NCBI RefSeq assembly: GCF_011762125.1
Contig: NZ_JAASQN010000003.1
Location: forward strand, 62,001 to 126,000
Source: Sphingopyxis panaciterrae
GTDB lineage: Bacteria > Pseudomonadota > Alphaproteobacteria > Sphingomonadales > Sphingomonadaceae
Reading direction: 5' to 3'
Length of the DNA stretch: 64,000 nt
This document shows, one piece after another, positions 7,244-13,883 of this stretch; the first letter of the stretch is position 1, and every line of letters starts with the position of its first letter. The notes beneath the pieces are model-generated. The model was not told where the DNA came from and made no database searches. It worked only from the letters and a program-made list of their open reading frames with translations. The position numbers and the translations under genes were made by a program.

Positions 7244-8751
7244 TGACCACGGCCCCGCTTCCTGCCCGGCGCCTCGGCTTTCCGGTCTATGCCGCAATCG
7301 GTGTAGGCGCGGTGTCGAGCGGCCTCGTGACGCAGGCAATTACCGCGCTGGCGCTGCTTTTTTACAACCAGGTCATTGGCATGTCGGCGACCGCGGTCGG
7401 ATTGGCACTGATGCTCTCGTTGGTCGGCGATGCCTTTTGGGATCCCGCGATCGGGCTGTGGTCCGACAGCACCCGCTCGCGCCTCGGCCGGCGGCACCCG
7501 TTCATGTACGCCTCGATCGTTCCGACCGGACTCGCCTTCTGGGCGCTGTGGAACCCGCCGGCCGGGCTGTCGGACACCGCAAACTTCGCCTGGCTGCTCG
7601 GCACGATCATGGCGGTCCGCTTCTTCACCAGCCTCTATGAGGTGCCGGCGAACGCGCTGATTCCCGAAATCGCGCCCGATTACGACAAGCGAACCGGATT
7701 CTTCTCGGTCCTGTTTTTCGGCGGCGTCGCCGGGCTCGTCCTCGCCAGCATGCTCGCCTTCCAGATTTTCCTCAGCGACCGCGCGGGCGGCGTTCACAAT
7801 CCCGCCGGCTACGGCCGGTTCGGCCTTTGGTGCGGCCTGCTGATCAGCCTTGCTTTCCTGTTCGCGACGCTCGGTACCCACCGGCAAATCCCCTATCTGA
7901 CCCATCCGGCCGAAGGCGCCGGCGGGACCCGAATGCGTCAGGCGCTGTCGCAGGTCGCTGCGGCCTTTACGAACCGCAATTTCCTCGCGATCATGATGGC
8001 GTCGCTCTTCTCCGGGCTCAGCACCGGGGTCTCGAACACGCTGGGCACCTATTTCAACGTCTATTTCTGGGGGCTGTCGACCGACCAGCTGTCGGGGCTG
8101 GTGCTGCCTGTGCTCGTCGCGTCGATCGTCGCCGTTTCGATCACCCCGGCCCTGACGCGCCGCTACGACAAGAAAAGGGTTGCGATCCTCGGGTTGGGGC
8201 TGGCGATGGCGGCGGGGGTGCTGCCGATCGGACTGCGCCTGCTCGGCATCCTGCCCGGAAATGACTGGCCGTGGCTGATGACGTTCCTGCTGGTCGAGAC
8301 CTTTCTCGCGTCGATGCTGGCGCTGACCGGCCTGATCGCCATCACCTCGATGCTCGCCGACGTGGTCGAGGATAATGCGGCGCGCACCGGCCATCGCTCG
8401 GAAGGCCTGTTCTTTTCCGCCAATACGTTGGTCAATAAATGTGTCACCGGCCTCGGCACCCTCCTTGCCGGTGCGATGCTGACCTGGGTGCATTTCCCTG
8501 CCAATGCCCAGCCTGGCCACATCAGCGCAGGGCTGATGCACCAGCTGGGTCTGGTCTATGTCCCCATCGCGCTGGCGCTCGGCGCCGTCTCGCTGATCGC
8601 GATCAATTATTTCCGCATCGACCGGGCCCAGCACGAAGCCAATCTTTCGAGGCTCGAAAGCGCGGCGCTGGCCGAGGTGGGGGTAATCGAGACGGCCGAG
8701 GCCGAATTGCTCGGCACACCTGCGGTGGCCGCCGGAAAAGCCCCGGCATAG
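7240..8751 (+). CDS. MFS transporter, GPH (MelB-like) cation symporter family
   Basis: This inner-membrane transporter of 503 residues has about 12 hydrophobic segments. The segment DAFWDPAIGLWSDSTRSRLGRRHPF is, in two halves, the GPH-family hallmark (D..DP..G..SD.T.S..GRR.P). The family usually couples sugar, glycoside or related solute uptake to H+ or Na+. In sphingomonads GPH members often sit in aromatic, terpenoid or steroid gene sets, as here after the PhyH dioxygenase. Translation may be coupled to the 13-codon leader at 7202. The gene is convergent with the MBL hydrolase (60-bp gap). The substrate is unknown. Confidence 0.87.
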   Translation: MMTTAPLPARRLGFPVYAAIGVGAVSSGLVTQAITALALLFYNQVIGMSATAVGLALMLSLVGDAFWDPAIGLWSDSTRSRLGRRHPFMYASIVPTGLAFWALWNPPAGLSDTANFAWLLGTIMAVRFFTSLYEVPANALIPEIAPDYDKRTGFFSVLFFGGVAGLVLASMLAFQIFLSDRAGGVHNPAGYGRFGLWCGLLISLAFLFATLGTHRQIPYLTHPAEGAGGTRMRQALSQVAAAFTNRNFLAIMMASLFSGLSTGVSNTLGTYFNVYFWGLSTDQLSGLVLPVLVASIVAVSITPALTRRYDKKRVAILGLGLAMAAGVLPIGLRLLGILPGNDWPWLMTFLLVETFLASMLALTGLIAITSMLADVVEDNAARTGHRSEGLFFSANTLVNKCVTGLGTLLAGAMLTWVHFPANAQPGHISAGLMHQLGLVYVPIALALGAVSLIAINYFRIDRAQHEANLSRLESAALAEVGVIETAEAELLGTPAVAAGKAPA

Positions 8752-8811
8752 ATTGCGGCGGGATGGCATGACCGCGACGGCAACCAGCGAAAAAAGCCCG
8801 CCGGAAAGACT

Positions 8812-9798
8812 CTAGCCGAAATCGGCGATATCGGCGGGATGCAGGGCCCTGAAACGACCGGGCTCGATTCCGCGCGCGTCGAGACCTTCGGCAAGGCGCC
8901 GTTCGGGGTCGGTGCGCGCTTCGTCGGTCAGTTTGAACGTTCCCCAATGCATGCCGACAGCGGCCTTGGCGCCGACGTCGAGCATGATCTGGATGGCCTC
9001 TTCGGGGTCGCAATGCTGGGCCGCCATGAACCAGCGCGGATCATAAGCCCCGATCGGCAGGATGGCGAGGTCGACCGCGCCGAAGCGCGCGCCGATCGTC
9101 CGGAAGATATGGCCGGTGCCATAGCCGGTATCGCCCGCGAAATAGACGCGCTTTCCCGCCGCTTCGAGGATGAAGCCGCCCCATAGGGCCATGCGGCGAT
9201 CGCGCGGCCCGCGTGATGACCAGTGCAGCGCGGGGACGATATGCGCCGTCGCCCCGGGCGCGATGTCGAAATGATCGCCCCAGTCGCCGGCGCGCACCCG
9301 CGCGGCGGGGAGGCGGCGGTGGACGATCGCATCATTGCCGAGCGGGGTGATGATCAGCGGATCGTGCCGGGCATGGAGCGCGCGCAGCGCCGCGATGTCG
9401 AGATGGTCGTAATGATTATGCGAAAGCAGGATCGCATCGATCGGCGGCAGCGCGTCCAGCTCGATACCCGGCGACGTCACGCGCCGGGGGCCGGCGAAGG
9501 CGACCGGGCTCGCGCGGTCGGACCAGACGGGGTCGGTCAGCATGTTGACCCCGGCGAGCTGGATCAGCAGCGTCGCGTGGCCGACCATGGTGGCGCGCAG
9601 GCCCTCGACCCGGGCGTCGGGGATCACCGGCGTCACCTCGACCGCCGCCGGCCAGCTATTGTCGGGGGCGGAACGTCGCCAGCGGAGGAGGTCGCCGAAC
9701 GACCGGTCGGTCTCGGGCTCGCCGGCCGGGTTGAGAAAGCGGGTTCCGTCGAAATGATCGGAAACGGGCCCTTGATAATATCGATTGCGCGCGGACAT
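8812..9798 (-). CDS. MBL-fold metallo-hydrolase (NAPE-PLD/UlaG-like)
   Basis: This metallo-beta-lactamase-fold hydrolase of 328 residues carries the zinc motif HNHYDHLD and later FAGDTGYG and the C-terminal MHWGTF histidine. A central PRRVTSPGI/PIDAILLSHNH arrangement is like N-acyl-phosphatidylethanolamine phospholipase D. The ATG at 9796-9798 gives MSARNRYYQGPVSDHFDGTRFLNP, whose NHFDGxRFxNP-like start is also typical of that group. The longer upstream open frame has no family features and was not used. It is a single gene, convergent with the GPH transporter. A role in phospholipid or N-acyl lipid turnover is likely but not certain. Confidence 0.87.
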   Translation of the reverse strand: MSARNRYYQGPVSDHFDGTRFLNPAGEPETDRSFGDLLRWRRSAPDNSWPAAVEVTPVIPDARVEGLRATMVGHATLLIQLAGVNMLTDPVWSDRASPVAFAGPRRVTSPGIELDALPPIDAILLSHNHYDHLDIAALRALHARHDPLIITPLGNDAIVHRRLPAARVRAGDWGDHFDIAPGATAHIVPALHWSSRGPRDRRMALWGGFILEAAGKRVYFAGDTGYGTGHIFRTIGARFGAVDLAILPIGAYDPRWFMAAQHCDPEEAIQIMLDVGAKAAVGMHWGTFKLTDEARTDPERRLAEGLDARGIEPGRFRALHPADIADFG

Positions 9799-9952
9799 TC
9801 GGTTACTCGGCCTTTGATGAGCGACTTCATCGATATGGTCGTCTGCGGCCCCGCGACAAGTGGCAGATGAACGCCGAAATCTGCGGTGCTTGCCAAGCGC
9901 CGGGGAGGTCGTTACATCACCGGACCGTTCCAGCGCGAAAAGGAGGGCGTAG

Positions 9953-10018
9953 ATGACAGGCATGACCACAGCACGCCCCCTCGGCGGGTTTCCCACCATT
10001 GGCGACCTGCGCCATTAG
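9953..10018 (+). CDS. Possible 21-codon leader peptide upstream of the ABC transporter
   Basis: Within the 309-bp gap 9799-10107, a near-consensus Shine-Dalgarno (AAAAGGAGGG, 9938-9947) stands 5 nt before ATG 9953. The short frame encodes MTGMTTARPLGGFPTIGDLRH and ends at TAG 10016. A 7-bp hairpin follows at 10036-10057, then the ABC transporter start at 10108. A strong ribosome site on a tiny frame followed by a hairpin fits a regulatory leader. Conservation would be needed to prove it. The rest of the gap shows nothing recognisable. Confidence 0.35.
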   Translation: MTGMTTARPLGGFPTIGDLRH

Positions 10019-10035
10019 GTCCTGAAGCCTCCCTG

Positions 10036-10057
10036 ATCCGATTTTTCCTTCGGATCG
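10036..10057 (+). promoter_or_regulatory. Leader hairpin before the ABC transporter
   Basis: GATCCGA and TCGGATC form a perfect 7-bp stem around the loop TTTTTCCT. It lies 18 nt after the mini-frame stop and 51 nt before the transporter start. The loop rather than the 3' side is U-rich, so it is not a standard terminator. Confidence 0.35.
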
Positions 10058-10107
10058 CACCCTGAATTCAACGCATTGGAGACGGCGCCCCGGCGCCGGG
10101 TCACGCT

Positions 10108-11916
10108 ATGACATCGACACACGGCAAAGGCCGCGCGGATTCGATCCGCCGCGTCCTCGACTTCACTTTTCGTCACTGGGCCGGACAGCGCCGCCGCGCG
10201 GCTGTCATCGCCTTTTTCATCACTGCCGCGACGGTCACGGAGATTTTCGTGCCGCTGTTCGCGGGCCGGCTGATCGACGCGCTCGCCGCCGGTCGCCGCG
10301 ATGGCGCGCTGATGCTGTTCGCGGCGATGGCGGCGCTCGGCCTGGCGATGGTGCTGCTGCGCCATATCGCCTGGGCCGGTATCGTCCCCTTCACCCTGCG
10401 CATGATGCAGGGGGTGACGCACGGCAGCTTTCACCGTGTCCAGCGTTTCTCGACCGACTGGCATGCCAACGCCTTCGCCGGTTCGACCGTTCGCAAGATC
10501 ACGCGCGGCATGTGGGCTTTCGACACGCTCAACGACGTGCTCCTGCTCCAGCTGCTGCCGTCGATCGTCGTGCTCCTCGGCACGATGCTGCTGCTCGGCT
10601 GGCATTGGCCGGTGCTCGGGCTGGTCATGGGGGTCGGCGCTGCCGCCTATGTGACGATGACCGTGGTGCTCGCGGCGCGCTGGGCGTCGCCCGCGGCGAC
10701 GCTTTCGAACGCGTGGGATACCAAGCTCGGCGGCCTGCTCTCGGATGCGGTCGGCTCCAACGCTGTCGTCAAGGCGTTCGGCGCCGAGGACCGCGAGGAG
10801 GCGCGTGTCGACCGGCTGCTCGCCAAATGGGCGAAGCGGACGCGCCGCACCTGGATGCGCTACACCTGGTCGGGCAGCGCGCAGATTCTCGTCCTTTGGG
10901 TGATGCGCAGCGCGATCACCGGTGCGGCGATCTGGCTGTGGTGGCGCGGCCACGCGACCCCGGGCGACGTCACCTATGTGCTCACCAGCTATTTCGTCGT
11001 CCACGGCTATCTGGTCGATATCGGTTTCCACATCCATCACCTGCAACGTTCGGTGAACGAGATGGAGGAACTGGTCGACCTGCACGACCAGCCGCTGGGG
11101 ATCGAGGACCAGCCCGATGCCGCCGCGATCCGGATCGGCGCGGGCGAAGTGCGCTTCGACGATGTCACCTTCCGCTATGGCGGGCATGACACGCCGCTCT
11201 ACGAGCATCTGGGCGTCCTGATCCGCGGCGGCGAGCGGGTCGGCCTGGTCGGCCATTCGGGATCGGGCAAGACGAGCTTCGTCAAGCTCATCCTGCGGCT
11301 CTACGACGTGAACGAAGGCCGGGTGACAATCGACGGGCAGGATGTGTCGCACGCGACGCAGCAATCGCTGCGCGCGCAGATCGCGATCGTGCAGCAGGAA
11401 CCGATCCTGTTCCACCGCAGCCTTGCCGACAATATCGCCTATGCTCGCCCCGAAGCGAGCCAGGGCGAGGTCGAGGCGGCGGCACGGCTGGCCAATGCGC
11501 ACGACTTCATCGCGAAACTGCCGCGCGGCTATGCGACGCTGGTCGGCGAACGCGGGGTGAAGCTGTCGGGCGGCGAACGCCAGCGCGTCGCGCTCGCGCG
11601 CGCCTTTCTGGCCGATGCGCCGATCCTCATCCTCGACGAGGCGACCTCGAGCCTCGATTCGGAGAGCGAGGCGCTGATCCAGCAGGCGATGGACCGGCTG
11701 ATGACGAACCGGACCGCGATCGTCATCGCGCACCGCCTGTCGACGGTACGCACGCTCGACCGGATCCTGGTGTTCGACCAGGGCCGGATCGTCGAGGATG
11801 GCGACCATGAAACGCTGCTCACCGATCCGGACGGGCTTTATCGCCGGCTGTTCGATCGGCAGTCGGGCAATATCGTCGACGAGGATGACGCCGATCCGCT
11901 GTTGATCGACGCCTGA
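10108..11916 (+). CDS. ABC transporter, fused membrane and ATP-binding domains
   Basis: This exporter-type half-transporter of 602 residues is an MsbA/ABCB-like family member. The N-terminal 320 residues hold about six membrane segments. The nucleotide-binding domain follows, with Walker A GHSGSGKT (near residue 382), Q-loop VQQEP, signature LSGGERQR (near 486), Walker B ILILDEATSS (near 506) and the H-loop IAHRLST. It should act as a homodimer in the inner membrane. No partner genes adjoin it, so the cargo (lipid, peptide or drug) cannot be inferred. The start is ATG 10108; no strong ribosome site precedes it, which fits control from the upstream mini-frame. Confidence 0.9.
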   Translation: MTSTHGKGRADSIRRVLDFTFRHWAGQRRRAAVIAFFITAATVTEIFVPLFAGRLIDALAAGRRDGALMLFAAMAALGLAMVLLRHIAWAGIVPFTLRMMQGVTHGSFHRVQRFSTDWHANAFAGSTVRKITRGMWAFDTLNDVLLLQLLPSIVVLLGTMLLLGWHWPVLGLVMGVGAAAYVTMTVVLAARWASPAATLSNAWDTKLGGLLSDAVGSNAVVKAFGAEDREEARVDRLLAKWAKRTRRTWMRYTWSGSAQILVLWVMRSAITGAAIWLWWRGHATPGDVTYVLTSYFVVHGYLVDIGFHIHHLQRSVNEMEELVDLHDQPLGIEDQPDAAAIRIGAGEVRFDDVTFRYGGHDTPLYEHLGVLIRGGERVGLVGHSGSGKTSFVKLILRLYDVNEGRVTIDGQDVSHATQQSLRAQIAIVQQEPILFHRSLADNIAYARPEASQGEVEAAARLANAHDFIAKLPRGYATLVGERGVKLSGGERQRVALARAFLADAPILILDEATSSLDSESEALIQQAMDRLMTNRTAIVIAHRLSTVRTLDRILVFDQGRIVEDGDHETLLTDPDGLYRRLFDRQSGNIVDEDDADPLLIDA

Positions 11917-11924
11917 TCCTGACG

Positions 11925-11974
11925 GCGCATGCTGCCGGTTGTTGGCCTCCGGCCGATAATCGGTAGCATGGCGC
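11925..11974 (+). repeat. Imperfect palindrome after the ABC transporter
   Basis: CATGCTGCCG (11928-11937) pairs with CGGTAGCATG (11961-11970) with one mismatch, with a small GGCC/GGCC hairpin inside. There is no T-run, so it may be a repeat unit or an RNA-stabilising stem rather than an intrinsic terminator. The inner string GGCCGATAAT recurs near 42462. No gene is seen in 11975-12186. Confidence 0.35.
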
Positions 11975-12186
11975 TGCCTGCTCCGTCATCCGACCGGCCA
12001 CCCGAAAGGTGATCCATGTTAGCGCAATCGCGGTCGACTCATGCCATAAGGTTCCCAACGACTGCGGTTCCACCCAGATCGGCCATTCGTGGTTTCGGCA
12101 TAGTGCCGCAGTCCCGTTTCATACGGCCGGCCGATCATCAGATGCCGAGAGCCTGGTAGCGCAAGCTCGCGACACAAGGAGCGATC

Positions 12187-12393
12187 ATGCGAGCCTTTCA
12201 TCTCATCATCAGCGACGCCGATGTAAATCAACCGCGGCGCATCGACTTTCAGGCCGAAAGTCCGGACCATGCCTTTCAGATCGCGCGGAACGAAACCGAC
12301 GGCATCCATGTTACGCTTTGGGAAGGCGAGACGATTCTCGCGCAGATGACCAAGGCGACGTCCAGCTTGTGGAAGCTGCATTCGACTCTCTGA
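12187..12393 (+). CDS. Small hypothetical protein (68 aa)
   Basis: A short cytosolic protein with a good ribosome-binding site (ACAAGGAG, 7 bases before ATG). It begins MRAFHLIISDADVN and ends WKLHSTL, with a mixed alpha/beta pattern and no cysteines, signal peptide or membrane segment. It stands alone between the ABC transporter and a REP-like repeat. I do not recognise a family. The clean ribosome site and balanced composition support a real gene. Confidence 0.6.
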   Translation: MRAFHLIISDADVNQPRRIDFQAESPDHAFQIARNETDGIHVTLWEGETILAQMTKATSSLWKLHSTL

Positions 12394-12450
12394 CCCCGAG
12401 TTGCTGATGGGAATATCCGGTGCCGGCTGGGAGTTGCCGTCCCGTCCATC

Positions 12451-12543
12451 GTCGCCCCGGACTTGATCCGGGGTCCCGCTTGACTTCGAAAACCGCCGGT
12501 GCCCTCAAAAAAGCGGGATCCCGGGTCAAGCCCGAGATGACGA
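12451..12543. repeat. REP-like inverted repeat, family 1, copy a
   Basis: The left arm GTCGCCCCGGACTTGATCCG leads into GGGTCCCGCT. The right arm runs from AGCGGGATCCCGGGTCAAG to GATGACGAAG. The arms pair over about 30 bases around a variable loop. Related copies lie at 16584, 18759, 45277 and, inverted, 58792. It occupies the 307-bp gap between the 68-aa gene and the Crp-like regulator. Confidence 0.85.
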
Positions 12544-12639
12544 AGCTGTAGAAAGCGACGCCCGCTCCCCACCCCGATTCGGACATTCCTCGGCCGGGTT
12601 TGCAATCGACATGATCGCCTTTTTTTGATGCCCTGCGAT

Positions 12640-12665
12640 GGAACCGAGTGCCATGTTGTCCGGTT
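12640..12665 (+). promoter_or_regulatory. Possible EcfG-type general stress promoter
   Basis: GGAAC (12640-12644), 17 bases, then GGTT (12662-12665) approximates the alphaproteobacterial EcfG consensus GGAAC-N16/17-CGTT with one mismatch. It lies 35 bp before the preferred start of the Crp/Fnr regulator, which supports the start at 12701 rather than 12638. Confidence 0.35.
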
Positions 12666-12700
12666 TGGATGGGCAAGGGGCAACCGGAATAGGGAGTCGA

Positions 12701-13489
12701 ATGCCAAACGGCGATGCGCCTTCATTCGAATGGGCCGACGAACATGCCGGGCGCATGGGATATGGCCCGCTCAGCATCCTGATCCGCAAGCTGCTCAATC
12801 ACAGCCTGTTGTCGACGTCCGACCAGCAGGCGATCGCCGGGCTGCCGCATATCGTCAAGCGGGCCGAAACGGGCGATTCGATCCTGCGCGAGGGCGACCG
12901 GGCCGACATCTGCCCGGTCCTGCTTTCGGGTTTCGTCTATCGTCAGAAGGTCGCGTCGGACGGCGGCCGCCAGATCGTTGCGCTCAAGATGCCCGGCGAT
13001 GCGCTCGATTTCCAGTCGATCTTCCTGCCCACCGCCGACCACGACGTCCGCGCGCTGACACCGGCGACGCTCGCGCTGGTTCCGCTGAAGGCGATCGAGC
13101 AACTGACGATCGCGAGCGCCGGCATCGCCCGCGCGGTACTCGTCGATATCCTGATCGAGTCGTCGATCGGACGCGAATGGCTGCTCAACATCGGGCGGCG
13201 CAACGCGCTGGCGCGTCTTGCTCACCTGCTGTGCGAGCTTCACGACCGGGTGAACGAGATCGCGAGCGCGCGTTCGGGGAATTTTCGCGTTCCGTTGACG
13301 CAGGAACAATTGGCCGACCTGCTTGGCCTGACCCCCGTCCACATCAACCGGATGCTGCGGCAATTGGAACAGATGGGCGCGATCGGCCGCCCGTCGCGGT
13401 CGCTCACCATCCTGAATTTCCCGAAGCTGGCGCAAATATCAAGTTTTTCGTCGACTTACCTGCATCGAAACAATCCGTCGGGGGTTTGA
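12701..13489 (+). CDS. Crp/Fnr-family transcription regulator
   Basis: A cyclic-nucleotide-binding-fold regulator of about 262 residues. A cNMP-like beta-roll occupies residues 50-150 (ILREGDRADICPVLLSGFVYRQ, in two parts). The C-terminal winged helix includes LTQEQLADLLGLTPVHINRMLRQLE, an HTH_Crp pattern. The Fnr iron-sulphur cysteines are absent. ATG 12701 is preferred because GGGAG lies 4 bases before it; an in-frame ATG at 12638 is possible. It is followed 45 bp later by a DUF6894 gene and then a TonB receptor. Crp/Fnr plus DUF6894 neighbours are frequent in sphingomonads, where this group is linked with stress or light responses (recalled, not checked). Confidence 0.87.
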   Translation: MPNGDAPSFEWADEHAGRMGYGPLSILIRKLLNHSLLSTSDQQAIAGLPHIVKRAETGDSILREGDRADICPVLLSGFVYRQKVASDGGRQIVALKMPGDALDFQSIFLPTADHDVRALTPATLALVPLKAIEQLTIASAGIARAVLVDILIESSIGREWLLNIGRRNALARLAHLLCELHDRVNEIASARSGNFRVPLTQEQLADLLGLTPVHINRMLRQLEQMGAIGRPSRSLTILNFPKLAQISSFSSTYLHRNNPSGV

Positions 13490-13534
13490 ACCTTGGGTCG
13501 GCGTGCCAAGCGCGGGCTCGGGCGGGAGAATGTA

Positions 13535-13759
13535 ATGCCGCGATATTTCTTCCATACGACGAACGGGTCGCCGCACCGCGACGAGGACGGCATGACCCTT
13601 CCCGATATCGATGCCGCGCGGCGCGAGGCAATCCGTTATGGCGGCAGCCTGCTCAGCGACGATCCCGACATGGTGATCGGCGGGAATGGCATGCGGATCG
13701 ACGTCGTCGACGACGCGGGCCAGCACCGCTTCGCGTTCCGGGTGATCGTAGAGGGCTGA
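13535..13759 (+). CDS. DUF6894 family small protein
   Basis: This 74-residue protein starts MPRYFFHTTNG, contains D-E-D-G, and ends RFAFRVIVEG. This is the DUF6894 pattern (PRYFFDxxDG ... D..G near both ends). ATG 13535 is chosen because GGGAG precedes it; a longer frame from 13493 lacks that. It is downstream of the Crp/Fnr regulator on the same strand and may be its target or partner. The biochemical function is unknown. Related genes are multicopy in many alphaproteobacteria. Confidence 0.75.
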   Translation: MPRYFFHTTNGSPHRDEDGMTLPDIDAARREAIRYGGSLLSDDPDMVIGGNGMRIDVVDDAGQHRFAFRVIVEG

Positions 13760-13883
13760 GGATCTGCCAACGGCAGGGCTGCGCCGATATGCGATTTCTT
13801 GCCCGGCCAAGTGTCCCCCGGCGCGGGTCGTGCGTCTTCCTCTCCGATAGCCTGGCAAACCGGGCAGGAGGGGGAAGAATTTC

